Of a stretch of DNA of 64,000 nt, positions 1-8,787 are shown piece after piece. The translations under genes and the position numbers were made by a program. The notes beneath the pieces were generated by a model that saw only the letters and a program-made list of their open reading frames with translations, did not search any database and was not told the DNA's origin. Origin of the DNA: a virus; the IMG/VR virus record IMGVR_UViG_3300003635_000001, positions 46,712 to 110,711 of that record; one strand, 5' to 3'. Position 1 is the first letter of the stretch. The number at the start of each line of letters is the position of its first letter.

Positions 1-91
1 CGCCAGTAGTGACTTGTCAGTCGATACCTACGTGCTAATGAGCAACAACGCGAGTGGTGGCGGACACTCCTTCGAGGAAGACTCGAATTAG
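1..91 (+). CDS. 3' end of an upstream head-module gene (partial)
   Basis: An open frame enters from the left edge (first full codon at base 2) and stops at TAG 89-91, giving a 29-residue C-terminus that ends HSFEEDSN. The next gene starts 4 bases later. Its place immediately before connector genes suggests a head protein such as the capsid or a decoration protein, but too little is visible to name it. Confidence 0.6.
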   Translation, partial: ASSDLSVDTYVLMSNNASGGGHSFEEDSN

Positions 92-95
92 CCCT

Positions 96-476
96 ATGGT
101 GGGCATTTCGGACGTTATCTCATTCGTTTTCTCAAATCCCGAGTTCGGATGGATAATCGTCCTCGCCTACGTGGCTTACGAACTCCGTGGCGAACGGGGC
201 CGTATCTACAAACTGGACAAGAAGATTACCAGTTCAATCGTTGTGATACGGGCGTTGTCACGTCAAGGCGCGGAAGGCGTAGACGAAGAAATCGTAGACG
301 AGTATCTTGTCGAAAACGGAATGGAACCCGAGGATTTCATGAAAGGAGAGGAAGACGGAGATTCGCGGGCGGATTCGTCCAACGGTTCCTACCCAGCACG
401 GAGTGACGGCGAAGGCCCATTCGACCTTGACGACGTGATAGGCGAAGAGGGCGACCGAGGAAAGGAAGGAACGTAG
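96..476 (+). CDS. small membrane-anchored protein in the head module
   Basis: A 126-residue protein with one hydrophobic stretch near the N-terminus (around residues 20-35, WIIVLAYVAYEL), then a basic patch and a long acidic C-terminal tail. I chose the ATG at 96 because the preceding gene only stops at 91. A GTG at 54 would add 14 residues but overlap that gene. The ATG lies inside a copy of the dispersed TA-4nt-TA palindrome (bases 86-99). I do not recognise the family. Its position between head and connector genes makes a virion or assembly role plausible, but this is inference. Confidence 0.75.
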   Translation: MVGISDVISFVFSNPEFGWIIVLAYVAYELRGERGRIYKLDKKITSSIVVIRALSRQGAEGVDEEIVDEYLVENGMEPEDFMKGEEDGDSRADSSNGSYPARSDGEGPFDLDDVIGEEGDRGKEGT

Positions 477-523
477 CCAACCGAGATTTTAGGCGGCGTG
501 GCTGACAATAGGGATAATAACGC

Positions 524-1201
524 ATGGCAATCATACCAAACAACGAAGACGGCTATTGTGAGCCGAAGGACGTAGCACGCTATTTCAGGACTCTTGAGGA
601 TAGCGACGGCTTCGCTTTCGACTCGAACCCCAGCGAAGAGGAAGTGAAGGACTTTATTATTGAAAATTCCGCTCGAATCGACAAAGAGACGGGTCACGCA
701 TGGCGTGAGCGGAAGGTCGAAGAGGAATACCACGACCTTGAGGGCCTGTACTACTACTGGGCCGGGACGCCGATTCACCTACAGAAGCGAGAGGTTCGCA
801 CGCCGATGGACGCTTCCAAAGGCGACAAGGTAGAAGTGTTCGACGGCAACGAATGGGAAGAATGGGTCGGTAGCAGTACCTATACTGAAGGCCGTGGTGA
901 CAACGGCGACTACTGGGTTCAGGAAACCGAGGGAACGCTTCACATCTATCGGCGGGCGCTCTGGTTCGAGAAGTACCGAGGGCTTCGGATTTCGTACCGG
1001 TACGGGGCCGAGAAAATTCCGAAGGACGTGCAAATGGCCTGTGCGAAACTCACCGCCGCTGACCTGATTCGTACAGACCTGTTTGGCGACCTTCTCCCGG
1101 CTGGTAGTCAGAACTCCGTCAATCCCACTGAAGCCGCCCAGCAACTCGAAGAGGCCGCATGGAAAGGTCTTGACCGGCGGGCCGAGGTGCGTACCTTCTA
1201 A
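524..1201 (+). CDS. head-tail connector (gp6-like adaptor)
   Basis: This 225-residue acidic protein combines helical segments with a central beta-rich insertion and a C-terminal helix in which a conserved-looking ADLIRTDLFGDLLPAG follows the RISYRYG strand. That pattern, IxYxxG then IPxDVQxACAKLTA, is typical of HK97 gp6/SPP1 gp15-type connectors that bind the portal and start the neck. It is followed by a TAATG overlap with a gp10-like gene and then a terminator-like gene, the usual order. The start follows a palindrome copy at 506-519. Family assignment is from pattern, not a search. Confidence 0.7.
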   Translation: MAIIPNNEDGYCEPKDVARYFRTLEDSDGFAFDSNPSEEEVKDFIIENSARIDKETGHAWRERKVEEEYHDLEGLYYYWAGTPIHLQKREVRTPMDASKGDKVEVFDGNEWEEWVGSSTYTEGRGDNGDYWVQETEGTLHIYRRALWFEKYRGLRISYRYGAEKIPKDVQMACAKLTAADLIRTDLFGDLLPAGSQNSVNPTEAAQQLEEAAWKGLDRRAEVRTF

Positions 1202-1731
1202 TGCCAGTCAATTTCGAGAAGGAAGCCGAACTGGAAGATATTTTCGGCGGCCTGATAGGCTGGGAAGGTACGATTCAGTACGAAGCACCCTACGCGCTGT
1301 ACGTCGAATACGATACGGCCTACGGTGGGACAAAGCCACCGTTTGAACCGATTCACAAATGGGTACAACGAAACTGGTCAGATATTCACCCGGCGATTAT
1401 CGACATGACCAGCAACGAAAACAAGCCGCTCTCGCGGTCTGACCACGAAGAGCGGGTTGCGTGGTTCATCGTAGAGCAAATCGCTGAAAGTGGCATTGAC
1501 GGCGTTCACTTCGCCCAGCGCTCACTTGACCACGGGAAAGACCAAGCCAACAAGATAGTCGGAAAATACGCTGACAGCGACGACACGGACGCTCACCGGA
1601 AGATAGCCGAAGAGTTGACAGAAATGATGTTCGACTACTCACAGGACATTATTGACGAGGAAGCGAAAGACACCGAGACGCTGAAAGATAGTGGGTCGTG
1701 GGAGATTCGGAAAGGCGAGGGTGAATCATGA
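1201..1731 (+). CDS. neck / tail-completion protein (HK97 gp10-like)
   Basis: A 176-residue protein whose first third contains YALYVEYDTAYGGTKPPFEPI, matching the APYAxYVExGT signature of HK97 gp10-like minor tail or head-closure proteins. The rest is helical and acidic. It starts on the last base of the preceding stop (TAATG) and overlaps the next gene by 4 bases (ATGA), as expected of co-translated joining genes. It most likely lines the neck between connector and tail terminator. Confidence 0.65.
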   Translation: MPVNFEKEAELEDIFGGLIGWEGTIQYEAPYALYVEYDTAYGGTKPPFEPIHKWVQRNWSDIHPAIIDMTSNENKPLSRSDHEERVAWFIVEQIAESGIDGVHFAQRSLDHGKDQANKIVGKYADSDDTDAHRKIAEELTEMMFDYSQDIIDEEAKDTETLKDSGSWEIRKGEGES

Positions 1732-2186
1732 GTACCCCTACCCGCGACGTTGCGAAACTGACGCGTGACCTGATTGATGAACAGTGGGGAGAAGGCGATA
1801 CTGACCCGCGCAAGCCGGAGTATATCGAACTGGTCACGGAAGACGAGCAAGGGAACGCTCGCAAGCGAGTTCGTCGGACGAACGAGTACATCCACGTCGC
1901 TGAAGAGCAAGAGCGTGGCAACGAGTACACGGACTTTCAACGCAATACCCGTAATCTCACCGGGTACTGCTACGTAGAGTTCTCTACGAACGAGTCCCGT
2001 TCCCGCCGAGAAGAAATCTACGACGAGATTGACCGAATCGCTGTGGCACACCGGAAGCGTCCTGACACCCCCGGCGGGTGGGACGACCTGAAGTTCAGTG
2101 CCAAAATCGTAGACGACGAGAACTTCGGTTGGTGGGTCGGAGAACTGAATTTCGAGTACACCAAGCGCAAGGACTTAATTGACTGA
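1728..2186 (+). CDS. tail terminator-like protein
   Basis: At 152 residues it has the size and alpha/beta pattern of tail terminator proteins: an N-terminal helix (VAKLTRDLIDEQW), a strand-rich centre with NLTGYCYVEFST, then a helix (SRREEIYDEIDRIAVAHRKR) and a final strand FGWWVGELNFEYT. Terminators cap the tail tube and join it to the neck. The position directly upstream of the major tail protein fits. No catalytic motif is expected. Confidence 0.6.
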   Translation: MSTPTRDVAKLTRDLIDEQWGEGDTDPRKPEYIELVTEDEQGNARKRVRRTNEYIHVAEEQERGNEYTDFQRNTRNLTGYCYVEFSTNESRSRREEIYDEIDRIAVAHRKRPDTPGGWDDLKFSAKIVDDENFGWWVGELNFEYTKRKDLID

Positions 2187-2232
2187 ATAATCTACTTAAC
2201 AGTAGAACGGCTAATACCCCTAATATCAAACT

Positions 2233-3246
2233 ATGCCCGGAAACGCACCATACAAACCGGAGCAAGCCACTCTTTCCGTCGCCACGGAGTCTTCACAGGC
2301 TTCGACGGTGACGACAGGGAGTGAGTTTGACTCCTTCGGACTCGTACAGGAAGCAACGTCGCTCCCTGACCCCTCTATCCAGTGGATTGAAGAGCGGGTC
2401 ATTGGTGGCGACCGAAAGATTTTCCAGAAGATTGACGGCCAGCGGGCCTACGAAGGTGGGTCGATTCCCGTTGTCCCTTACGACGGCGCTCCGCTCGCCT
2501 ACCTCTTCGGAACCGAATCGGTGAACACTGATACGGATATTGATGGGAGTTCGGAAACGGGTACTGATACCCACGTCCTGACTATCAATACCGCCGACCT
2601 TCCACCGACTCAAACTATCGAAGCCGCCTACAAGGGCTTCGACACCGGTCAAGACAATTTCGTTCGGACGTTCAGCGGGTGTGCTGTCAACTCCGGCGAA
2701 ATCAGCATGAACAACGAGAGCGAACTTCAGGTTTCGCTTGACTATATCGCTATGGACGTGGACACCGGTACGTCAATTACGTCCACCACGACGACGCCCT
2801 CTGACCGCGACCCGTGGATTTTCGCGGACACGAAAGCTGACCTGACGATGTTCGGTACGCCGTTCGCACGCGTCGAACAGTTCTCGTTCTCGCTCACCAA
2901 CAATCTCGAACAGGGTCGGTACATCCAGTCTGACGACCCGGAGAACCCGTTCGAGTTGACCTACGCGAGCGCTGAAATCGAAATGTCGGCCACGATTACG
3001 ATAGACGACGATACGCTCTATCAAGAACTTATTGGCCCGACTGAAGGTGGCTTCACAGGCGAGATTGAGTTCGAGAAGCCGAGCGGTGAATCACTCCGCA
3101 TTACGGCTTCCGACTGTAACTTCGCTGAAGCGCCCCACGAAATTCCGAGTGACGACAGCACGATTCAGGTTGACGTGACAATCATTCCTGAAGACCTTGA
3201 GATTCGCGTTGAAGACGACCAGTCGGCTGGCGAAACGTATCTCTAA
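2233..3246 (+). CDS. major tail (tube) protein
   Basis: A 337-residue, Thr/Ser/Asp-rich, beta-rich protein in the canonical place between the terminator and the chaperone pair. Segments such as FDTGQDNFVRTFSGCAVNSG, ISMNNESELQVSLDYIAMD and EQFSFSLTNNLEQG resemble tube proteins that form stacked hexameric rings. It has its own 46-bp leader region containing a palindrome copy (TAATA-CCCC-TAATA, 2212-2225), consistent with separate, high expression. The assignment rests on synteny and fold-like pattern. Confidence 0.75.
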   Translation: MPGNAPYKPEQATLSVATESSQASTVTTGSEFDSFGLVQEATSLPDPSIQWIEERVIGGDRKIFQKIDGQRAYEGGSIPVVPYDGAPLAYLFGTESVNTDTDIDGSSETGTDTHVLTINTADLPPTQTIEAAYKGFDTGQDNFVRTFSGCAVNSGEISMNNESELQVSLDYIAMDVDTGTSITSTTTTPSDRDPWIFADTKADLTMFGTPFARVEQFSFSLTNNLEQGRYIQSDDPENPFELTYASAEIEMSATITIDDDTLYQELIGPTEGGFTGEIEFEKPSGESLRITASDCNFAEAPHEIPSDDSTIQVDVTIIPEDLEIRVEDDQSAGETYL

Positions 3247-3288
3247 AACACCAATAGCCCTATCAGGCTTCACAATAACCATAATAAC

Positions 3289-3711
3289 ATGACGGAAACT
3301 GACCCCGACGACATTCCAGAGCGGTTCCTTGACGGAGATAACGACGTTCAAATGGGTAGCCGTGAATCGGCGCTCATTGACGAATCCAATACAACCCGTG
3401 AGTGGTTCAAGGTTCCCGGTGCGGACGGCGAACCTGACGAAGTGTATTGGGTCGAAATCAAGGAGATTTCGTGGGAGAAGAAGACCGACGTGCTGGACGA
3501 CTCTCTGAAGACCGACAGTCGCACCGGCGACATTGAACTTGACCTGAAGGGGTACTACCGGAACATGATGGAAACCGTCATTGACGAAATTTCCGTCGAA
3601 GGGTCGCTTCCGGTCTTCCTCAAGGGAATGTCCCCGGAAGTGGGCGACCAACTTCAGGAAATCGTTCCTGACCCCGGTACGGTCATGGACGAGGTTGACG
3701 AGGGAAATTAA
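3289..3711 (+). CDS. tail assembly chaperone, short form (lambda G-like)
   Basis: This 140-residue acidic protein lies between tube and tape-measure genes, where lambda G-type chaperones sit. The last sense codons are GGA AAT before TAA, and together with the preceding G they form the slippery heptamer GGGAAAT (3702-3708) in the correct phase for -1 slippage. The following reading frame is exactly the -1 frame and is open from 3699 to 4100. This strongly suggests that the short form is made by normal termination and a longer fusion by frameshifting. Confidence 0.75.
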   Translation: MTETDPDDIPERFLDGDNDVQMGSRESALIDESNTTREWFKVPGADGEPDEVYWVEIKEISWEKKTDVLDDSLKTDSRTGDIELDLKGYYRNMMETVIDEISVEGSLPVFLKGMSPEVGDQLQEIVPDPGTVMDEVDEGN

Positions 3712-4100
3712 GGAAAGCAGTCAGGGGCGGACGGGAAACTGACGACCCGTCGTTGCTCCTATACCGCCGAGAGGTAATCGAAACCATGCTCGTAAAGGAA
3801 GCCGGATTCACGCTACGTGACATTAGGGGTACTACGAGTCGCAACACCGAGCGGCGACCGCGTACCGATTTCCTCGCTTCCGTCCGACGCTGGTGTCCGT
3901 ACCTCGAAGACCCGGAACCCATCGTTGTGGAAACCGTCGAAAAGGAACCCGGAATGAGCGAACAAGAGGTGCTTCGGTTCCTGACGTACCACGACGAAAT
4001 GGAAGAAATCAAACAAGAAGAACAGGAAGACGCACAGCGAGAAGCCCGCCGGAAAAGTGGTAATCTCGGGGAGAACTCCCCGTCCCGAGGTAACTTCTAA
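3708..4100 (+). CDS. -1 frameshift extension of the tail chaperone (GT-like part)
   Basis: The -1 frame downstream of the slippery site encodes about 130 residues and has no ATG before 3786; only a TTG at 3753 could serve as an independent start. Read through from 3289, the fusion would be about 270 residues. The extension has a basic N-terminal half (RREVIETMLVKEAGFTLRDI) and an acidic helical end. In lambda and many siphoviruses the equivalent T domain recruits the tape measure. Stop codons at 3669 and 3696 in this frame rule out an earlier entry point, fitting slippage at 3702-3708. Confidence 0.7.
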   Translation, partial: LRKAVRGGRETDDPSLLLYRREVIETMLVKEAGFTLRDIRGTTSRNTERRPRTDFLASVRRWCPYLEDPEPIVVETVEKEPGMSEQEVLRFLTYHDEMEEIKQEEQEDAQREARRKSGNLGENSPSRGNF

Positions 4101-5935
4101 TGGTCAGTATCGGCACTCTCGAATGGAAGGTCAAAGTAGACAACGCTGGGAAGGCTAAAGAGCAAGCCCAGCAGGTCGAAGAGAAGGTCAACGACGCCAA
4201 AGACGCCGCCGAGGGTGCTGACGAGAAGACACGCCAGTACAGCGAAGGCATGAGTCGCATGGCCGACGCGAAGCAACGCGCTGGCCGTGTCACTGACAAA
4301 CTGAACGCGAAGATGGGATTCTTCGGGTCGGCCTTGTCGGGAGTCATTTCGACGCTCGCTGGCCTCATTGGCGGACTGACGGCGCTGAAGGCTCTGATTC
4401 TTGGGGCGGGTATAGCCGCCGCTGTCGTGGCTATGGCTATCGCCTTCAAGGAGAACTTCGGCGGTATGCGCGAACACGTCATGGGGTTTGTCAATTGGAT
4501 TCAGGGAGCGCTGGAAACCCTGAAATCGACAGCCCTCGCCATATGGAATAATTTCGTAAGCGGATTTAAGGAAGGGGGCGGGTCTATCGCGGATTTAGAG
4601 ACTATCTTCGCCGGAGTCCTTGACGGTATCACACAGGGGCTTCAGGCGTTTTGGTCTATGTTCGGCCCCATTATCTCTTCCGTAGGCGGAGTTCTGGTCG
4701 AACTCGCCGGAGTTGTGGGGAAGGTAGTAGGGGGTATCGTCAACTGGCTTGCTGAAATGGAACGCGAGTCGCAAATGATTACGAAGATTGTCGGTTGGGT
4801 GACAGCCCTAATCGCTACCTTCGCCGCCGCATGGGCTATAGTTCAGGTACTCGCGGCTATTGCGTCCGGGGCTATTGCACTTGTGAGTGCCGCCGGTACG
4901 CTCTTGAGCGGACTCGCTACCCTAATCTCCGTATTTGGAACTGTCATTTCTGTAATCGGGACAGTTGTGAGTGCGGTCGGGACGATTATTGCCGCTCTGA
5001 ACCCAGTTTCACTCGCAATCCTCGCTATCGTTGCGGTGATAGTGGCGTTCTACGTCGCGTTCAAGACGAATTTCCTCGGAATCCGTGACATTACGATGAA
5101 CGTCATTGACGCGATTAAGGGCGCGTTCAATGGGTTCATGAGTTGGTTGGGGAGTGTCGGAAACACTCTCTACAACTTGTTCGTTCAGCCCTTCGTTGAC
5201 ATTTACAACAAAATCGTCGGTAACTCATTGATTCCCGACCTTGTGAACGGAATCAAGAGCGTCATTACCGGTGCTGTCGGTATGATTAAGGGAGCGATTC
5301 AAGCGGTTATCGACGTAATTCTCGCTCCGTTCAAAGCCCTGTTGAACGGTGGTCAGGCGATTGCTGGTATCGTCGGGGGAGCGATGGACGCCGCGAAAAA
5401 CGCTATCAGTGGGGCCGTGGGGGCTGTCTCAAGTGCGGTTGGAAGTGTGACCGGGGCAATCACCAGTGGATTCCAAGGCGCTCTGGATACTGTGAGCGGA
5501 GTTGCGTCCAGTATTGGGGACGCGGCCTCTGACGCTGTAGGAGCGGCACAGGACGCCGCTGGGGCCGCCGCTGACGCCGCTGGGGGCGCTGTGGACACCG
5601 CCAGCAACGCCGCTTCGGGAGCGGTTGACACTGTTAGTAGCGGTTTGTCTTCGGCTGGTGATATGGTCGGACTTGACTCCGGTGGTATCGTTAAGAAAGA
5701 AGGAGTGGCGAAAATCCACAAAGGAGAGGCTGTTGTTCCGGCTGACGTGACGAAAGAGGTTATGCGAGAAGGCACAGGTCAAGGCGGCGGTCAGGAAATT
5801 GTCGTCAACGTGGGCGGTATCGAAGTTGGCGACCAGTCCCTTGACCTGTCAAAACTGACCCGGCGGGAAATGAAGGAACTGGCCGATATGCTGGCCGAGC
5901 GGCTGGGTGACGAGGTGAGGAACACAACAATATGA
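4100..5935 (+). CDS. tape measure protein
   Basis: A 611-residue protein with an N-terminal coiled coil (VDNAGKAKEQAQQVEEKVND), several long hydrophobic helices between residues about 80 and 330, and a C-terminal third of Ala/Gly/Ser-rich repeats built around AVGAVSSAVGSV and DAAGAAADAAGGA. This is the normal architecture of siphovirus tape measures, which set tail length and may form a membrane channel. It begins on the last base of the chaperone stop (TAATG) and overlaps the next gene by ATGA. It is short for the class, implying a tail of roughly 90 nm if about 0.15 nm per residue holds. Confidence 0.88.
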   Translation: MVSIGTLEWKVKVDNAGKAKEQAQQVEEKVNDAKDAAEGADEKTRQYSEGMSRMADAKQRAGRVTDKLNAKMGFFGSALSGVISTLAGLIGGLTALKALILGAGIAAAVVAMAIAFKENFGGMREHVMGFVNWIQGALETLKSTALAIWNNFVSGFKEGGGSIADLETIFAGVLDGITQGLQAFWSMFGPIISSVGGVLVELAGVVGKVVGGIVNWLAEMERESQMITKIVGWVTALIATFAAAWAIVQVLAAIASGAIALVSAAGTLLSGLATLISVFGTVISVIGTVVSAVGTIIAALNPVSLAILAIVAVIVAFYVAFKTNFLGIRDITMNVIDAIKGAFNGFMSWLGSVGNTLYNLFVQPFVDIYNKIVGNSLIPDLVNGIKSVITGAVGMIKGAIQAVIDVILAPFKALLNGGQAIAGIVGGAMDAAKNAISGAVGAVSSAVGSVTGAITSGFQGALDTVSGVASSIGDAASDAVGAAQDAAGAAADAAGGAVDTASNAASGAVDTVSSGLSSAGDMVGLDSGGIVKKEGVAKIHKGEAVVPADVTKEVMREGTGQGGGQEIVVNVGGIEVGDQSLDLSKLTRREMKELADMLAERLGDEVRNTTI

Positions 5936-6447
5936 GTGACATTTCAGACGCGACAGAGGTAATTATCGCAAAGGCGGGCGAATCGGAACCATTTGACACC
6001 AGTCAAACGGCGTTCTTCTTGAAGTGTGAGAACGTCGAAGTGAGCGTCGGAAACAATCTCATAGCCCGTGCAATCCTCTCCGCCGCTGGGGATATTGCCG
6101 GTGCTGACCCGGTACTGAACAGCGTTACCTATCAGTTGACCGGTGTCTACCTTCAGGCAATCGAAGACGAAGACTACCCTGACCAACCCATCAACGACGC
6201 TCCGAGCGGATACTACGCTGACGTAGCCGCTGACGACCACAATCAGCGAATGATGATTGCCCTCAAAGAAGCCACAAAGCAGTGGGGGCCGGACGCGAAC
6301 GGCGATATTGACACCCTCGAATGGGACGGTCAGTACATCCCGGTCGTAATAACCTCATTCAGTGCGTCGGAGAGCGCGTCCAGTCCGAAGCCGGGTATCT
6401 ACCAAGCGGACATTGAAATGACGCATATCAGCGCCTACGTGGGGTGA
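5932..6447 (+). CDS. distal tail protein of unknown fold
   Basis: A 171-residue protein directly after the tape measure and before the hub gene, where distal-tail or tape-measure-associated proteins occur. It alternates short strands (CENVEVSVG, IPVVITSFSASES, YQADIEMTHISAYVG) with an acidic helix. The closing strand pair resembles beta-rich tail proteins that bind the hub. I do not recognise a named family. Confidence 0.55.
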   Translation: MSDISDATEVIIAKAGESEPFDTSQTAFFLKCENVEVSVGNNLIARAILSAAGDIAGADPVLNSVTYQLTGVYLQAIEDEDYPDQPINDAPSGYYADVAADDHNQRMMIALKEATKQWGPDANGDIDTLEWDGQYIPVVITSFSASESASSPKPGIYQADIEMTHISAYVG

Positions 6448-6453
6448 TTAGAC

Positions 6454-7923
6454 ATGGTTCAATGGGATGTAACGGTCGGAAGCGTCACGCTGGATAGTAT
6501 CTTCGACGTTTCCTACAACAACGGACGAACGGAAGGACTCGGTGAAGCAACCGTCGTCTGTGGAAACAACACGAATAATAGGGCTATCGAATCCGGCGAC
6601 GAAATACAAATCTCGAAGAACGGTACGCTTGATTACCGAGGGTACATTATCGGGAAGCCGACCAAAGCCGGAGCGAGTCGAACAGAGTTAGAAGTTAAGG
6701 CTGTGGATAAGCGGATGGAACTCAAGCACCAGCAGGTCAACCGCGTCTTCTATGAAACCGACACCGGTGAAATCATCCGAAAAATCCTAAATGAGAAACT
6801 GGTTCCGTTCAGTTTCAGCAACGACCTTGGTGAGTTTATCCACAAAGGGGAATCGGCGTCAGAATGGGATACAAACATCCCAAAATCAAGCGAAGGGGGG
6901 ATTGTATCTCTCTCACTCGAAAACCAAGGGAGCGATTTCATGTTTTTCGGGTGGCCGAGTGGTTCCGGGTCGCAAGACTCCTATCACGCGACATACGACT
7001 CCGTTCCAACTGACGCAACTGTTGGGGACGGTCAAGTAGACACGTTCTATACCCGATTAGCAATCAACAACAACGGTGGGCCATTTTCCGCCGAGGTTGA
7101 CCTACGAGACAACTTCGGAAACAACTATATTTGGTCGTTGGAACTCCCCGAGTCAGGGTTCACAGAATTTGAACTCAAGGCCGAAGACGCGGTTTCAGAC
7201 GCCAATATCGGCTCTCCCGTGTCCACAGACCAAACGTTAGAATACCGATTCAGTATTGACGGAACACTCGCCGGAGCGCGAGGGGTGGCTATCGACTATG
7301 CGTCAGCCATTCCCTTTGAAGTAGATAGTCGTGATACTGATATTACCCCCGGTGGTGTGACAGACAGTGGAAATGTCATTACCCGACGAATTGAGCGAAG
7401 TGCATTTCAGACTCTCAAAGAGTTCGCTGTCGAAGACCAATTTATCTCTTACGTGGACATAGACGACGTTCTACACTACGAGAACGCTGGTCAGAACACC
7501 GCTCGGGAGATTGACTTTTCGAGTACGAATGTCGTTGACGCCGAGTTTAACCGGGATTACCAAGACGTGACGAACAAGGTTACAGTGCAAGGCGACGGTG
7601 ATATTCGAGTTACGATTCCACAACCAGATTCGATTGAGTTCTACGGTGTTTCGTCCCGCGACGAACCCATTGTAGACACCGAAATCCAAACCGAGGAAGA
7701 GGCAATCCGTCGTGGTCGTGGATTCTTGTCGAACAAGGCATGGGACGACGAAGCGTTCAAATTCGTGATTGCTAACACCGAATATGAATCTGTTTCGCTC
7801 GGTGACGACATACTGGTAAATTGGCCGCCGGAAAATATCGCTGGTACGTTCCAAGTCAGTAACTCCGAGACTGACAAAGACGGACTGGTGACTATCAGTA
7901 TCACCAAACGGGGGACGCTCTAA
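6454..7923 (+). CDS. tail hub / baseplate protein (gp27/XkdQ/GpD-like)
   Basis: This 489-residue protein begins with a beta-barrel-like segment containing GDEIQISKNGTLDYRGYIIGKP, then VKAVDKRMELKHQQVNRVFYETDTGEIIRKILNE, the combination seen in hub proteins related to T4 gp27, XkdQ and GpD. A middle insertion (about residues 150-280) looks like a jelly-roll domain, and the end (YESVSLGDDILVNWPPENIAGTFQVSNSETDK) is the usual closing barrel. It would form the ring at the tail tip that carries the fibres. It joins the next gene by TAATG. Confidence 0.7.
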   Translation: MVQWDVTVGSVTLDSIFDVSYNNGRTEGLGEATVVCGNNTNNRAIESGDEIQISKNGTLDYRGYIIGKPTKAGASRTELEVKAVDKRMELKHQQVNRVFYETDTGEIIRKILNEKLVPFSFSNDLGEFIHKGESASEWDTNIPKSSEGGIVSLSLENQGSDFMFFGWPSGSGSQDSYHATYDSVPTDATVGDGQVDTFYTRLAINNNGGPFSAEVDLRDNFGNNYIWSLELPESGFTEFELKAEDAVSDANIGSPVSTDQTLEYRFSIDGTLAGARGVAIDYASAIPFEVDSRDTDITPGGVTDSGNVITRRIERSAFQTLKEFAVEDQFISYVDIDDVLHYENAGQNTAREIDFSSTNVVDAEFNRDYQDVTNKVTVQGDGDIRVTIPQPDSIEFYGVSSRDEPIVDTEIQTEEEAIRRGRGFLSNKAWDDEAFKFVIANTEYESVSLGDDILVNWPPENIAGTFQVSNSETDKDGLVTISITKRGTL

Positions 7924-8780
7924 TGCCGGGAGAAGAACTACAAGCCCAGCAGAAACTACAATGGCTGGGATTGAGTAGCGCCGCTGAAAGCCTGTCGGAC
8001 GTACAAGAAGAGGTAGAACTACTACAGCAAAATCTTCCTGATTTCAGTACGTTCCTTGACCACCTTCAGAACGGGTACGACTACAACGGTGACGGAACGA
8101 AAGAATCGTTGGATAGTTACCCCTCTTTTGACGATTATCTCGCTGAAGGGTCTGACTCAATCGGTTTCACCACCGACGAAGCCGACTCGTTCATAGAGAA
8201 AATCAAGCAAAACTTTAGCGACGAGGATAGCAGTGGTACTTCCTTTGACGAGTTCAAAGAGTTTGTTATCAACGAAACTGTATCGTTCGAGTCGATAAAA
8301 ACCGGCTTCGGAACCAGCACAGAACTCACCAGTGACACAACCACATCCAGTGGTCAGGCGGCGGCGGGTGTTCGATTTCACGAAACTGCTGGTGTCACCC
8401 GAAATGGTGTGAGTGTTCCTGCTGGTACAACCGAAGTGTACGGCAAAGAGGTTCACTTCAGCCAAAGTTCCGCGCCAACTGAAGAGGAAGAAACTGGTTC
8501 TATCGACTTTAAAAATATCTCTACCAGTGACGATTTCCCCTTTATTGACGAAACTGTCACTATCAGCGTGGATATTGAGAATACGCAAAACGAAAGTGCT
8601 GACGTAGTAGCAACTTTCCTCGAAGACGGAACTCGAATTGACGCAAGAACGCTCCGTGTCGGAGCGAACTCTACTCGATTCATAAGTTTCGAGATTTCGT
8701 ATGGAACCATGCAATTCCACGAATACTCAATCAAAAATTCGGACACTGTAAGTGTCCAATGGCAATCGCAAATACTCTAA
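7923..8780 (+). CDS. tail protein with EF-hand-like loop and CARDB-like domain
   Basis: This 285-residue protein has a helical N-terminus (SAAESLSDVQEEVELLQQNL), then an acidic loop DYNGDGTKESLD near residues 57-68 that matches a calcium-binding DxNxDGxxE loop. The C-terminal 85 residues read as a CARDB-like Ig fold (VTISVDIENTQNESADVVATF...). It probably lies at the tail tip and may contact the host surface layer. It belongs to the late tail operon. The domain calls are by eye. Confidence 0.55.
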   Translation: MPGEELQAQQKLQWLGLSSAAESLSDVQEEVELLQQNLPDFSTFLDHLQNGYDYNGDGTKESLDSYPSFDDYLAEGSDSIGFTTDEADSFIEKIKQNFSDEDSSGTSFDEFKEFVINETVSFESIKTGFGTSTELTSDTTTSSGQAAAGVRFHETAGVTRNGVSVPAGTTEVYGKEVHFSQSSAPTEEEETGSIDFKNISTSDDFPFIDETVTISVDIENTQNESADVVATFLEDGTRIDARTLRVGANSTRFISFEISYGTMQFHEYSIKNSDTVSVQWQSQIL

Positions 8781-8787
8781 TTCAACA

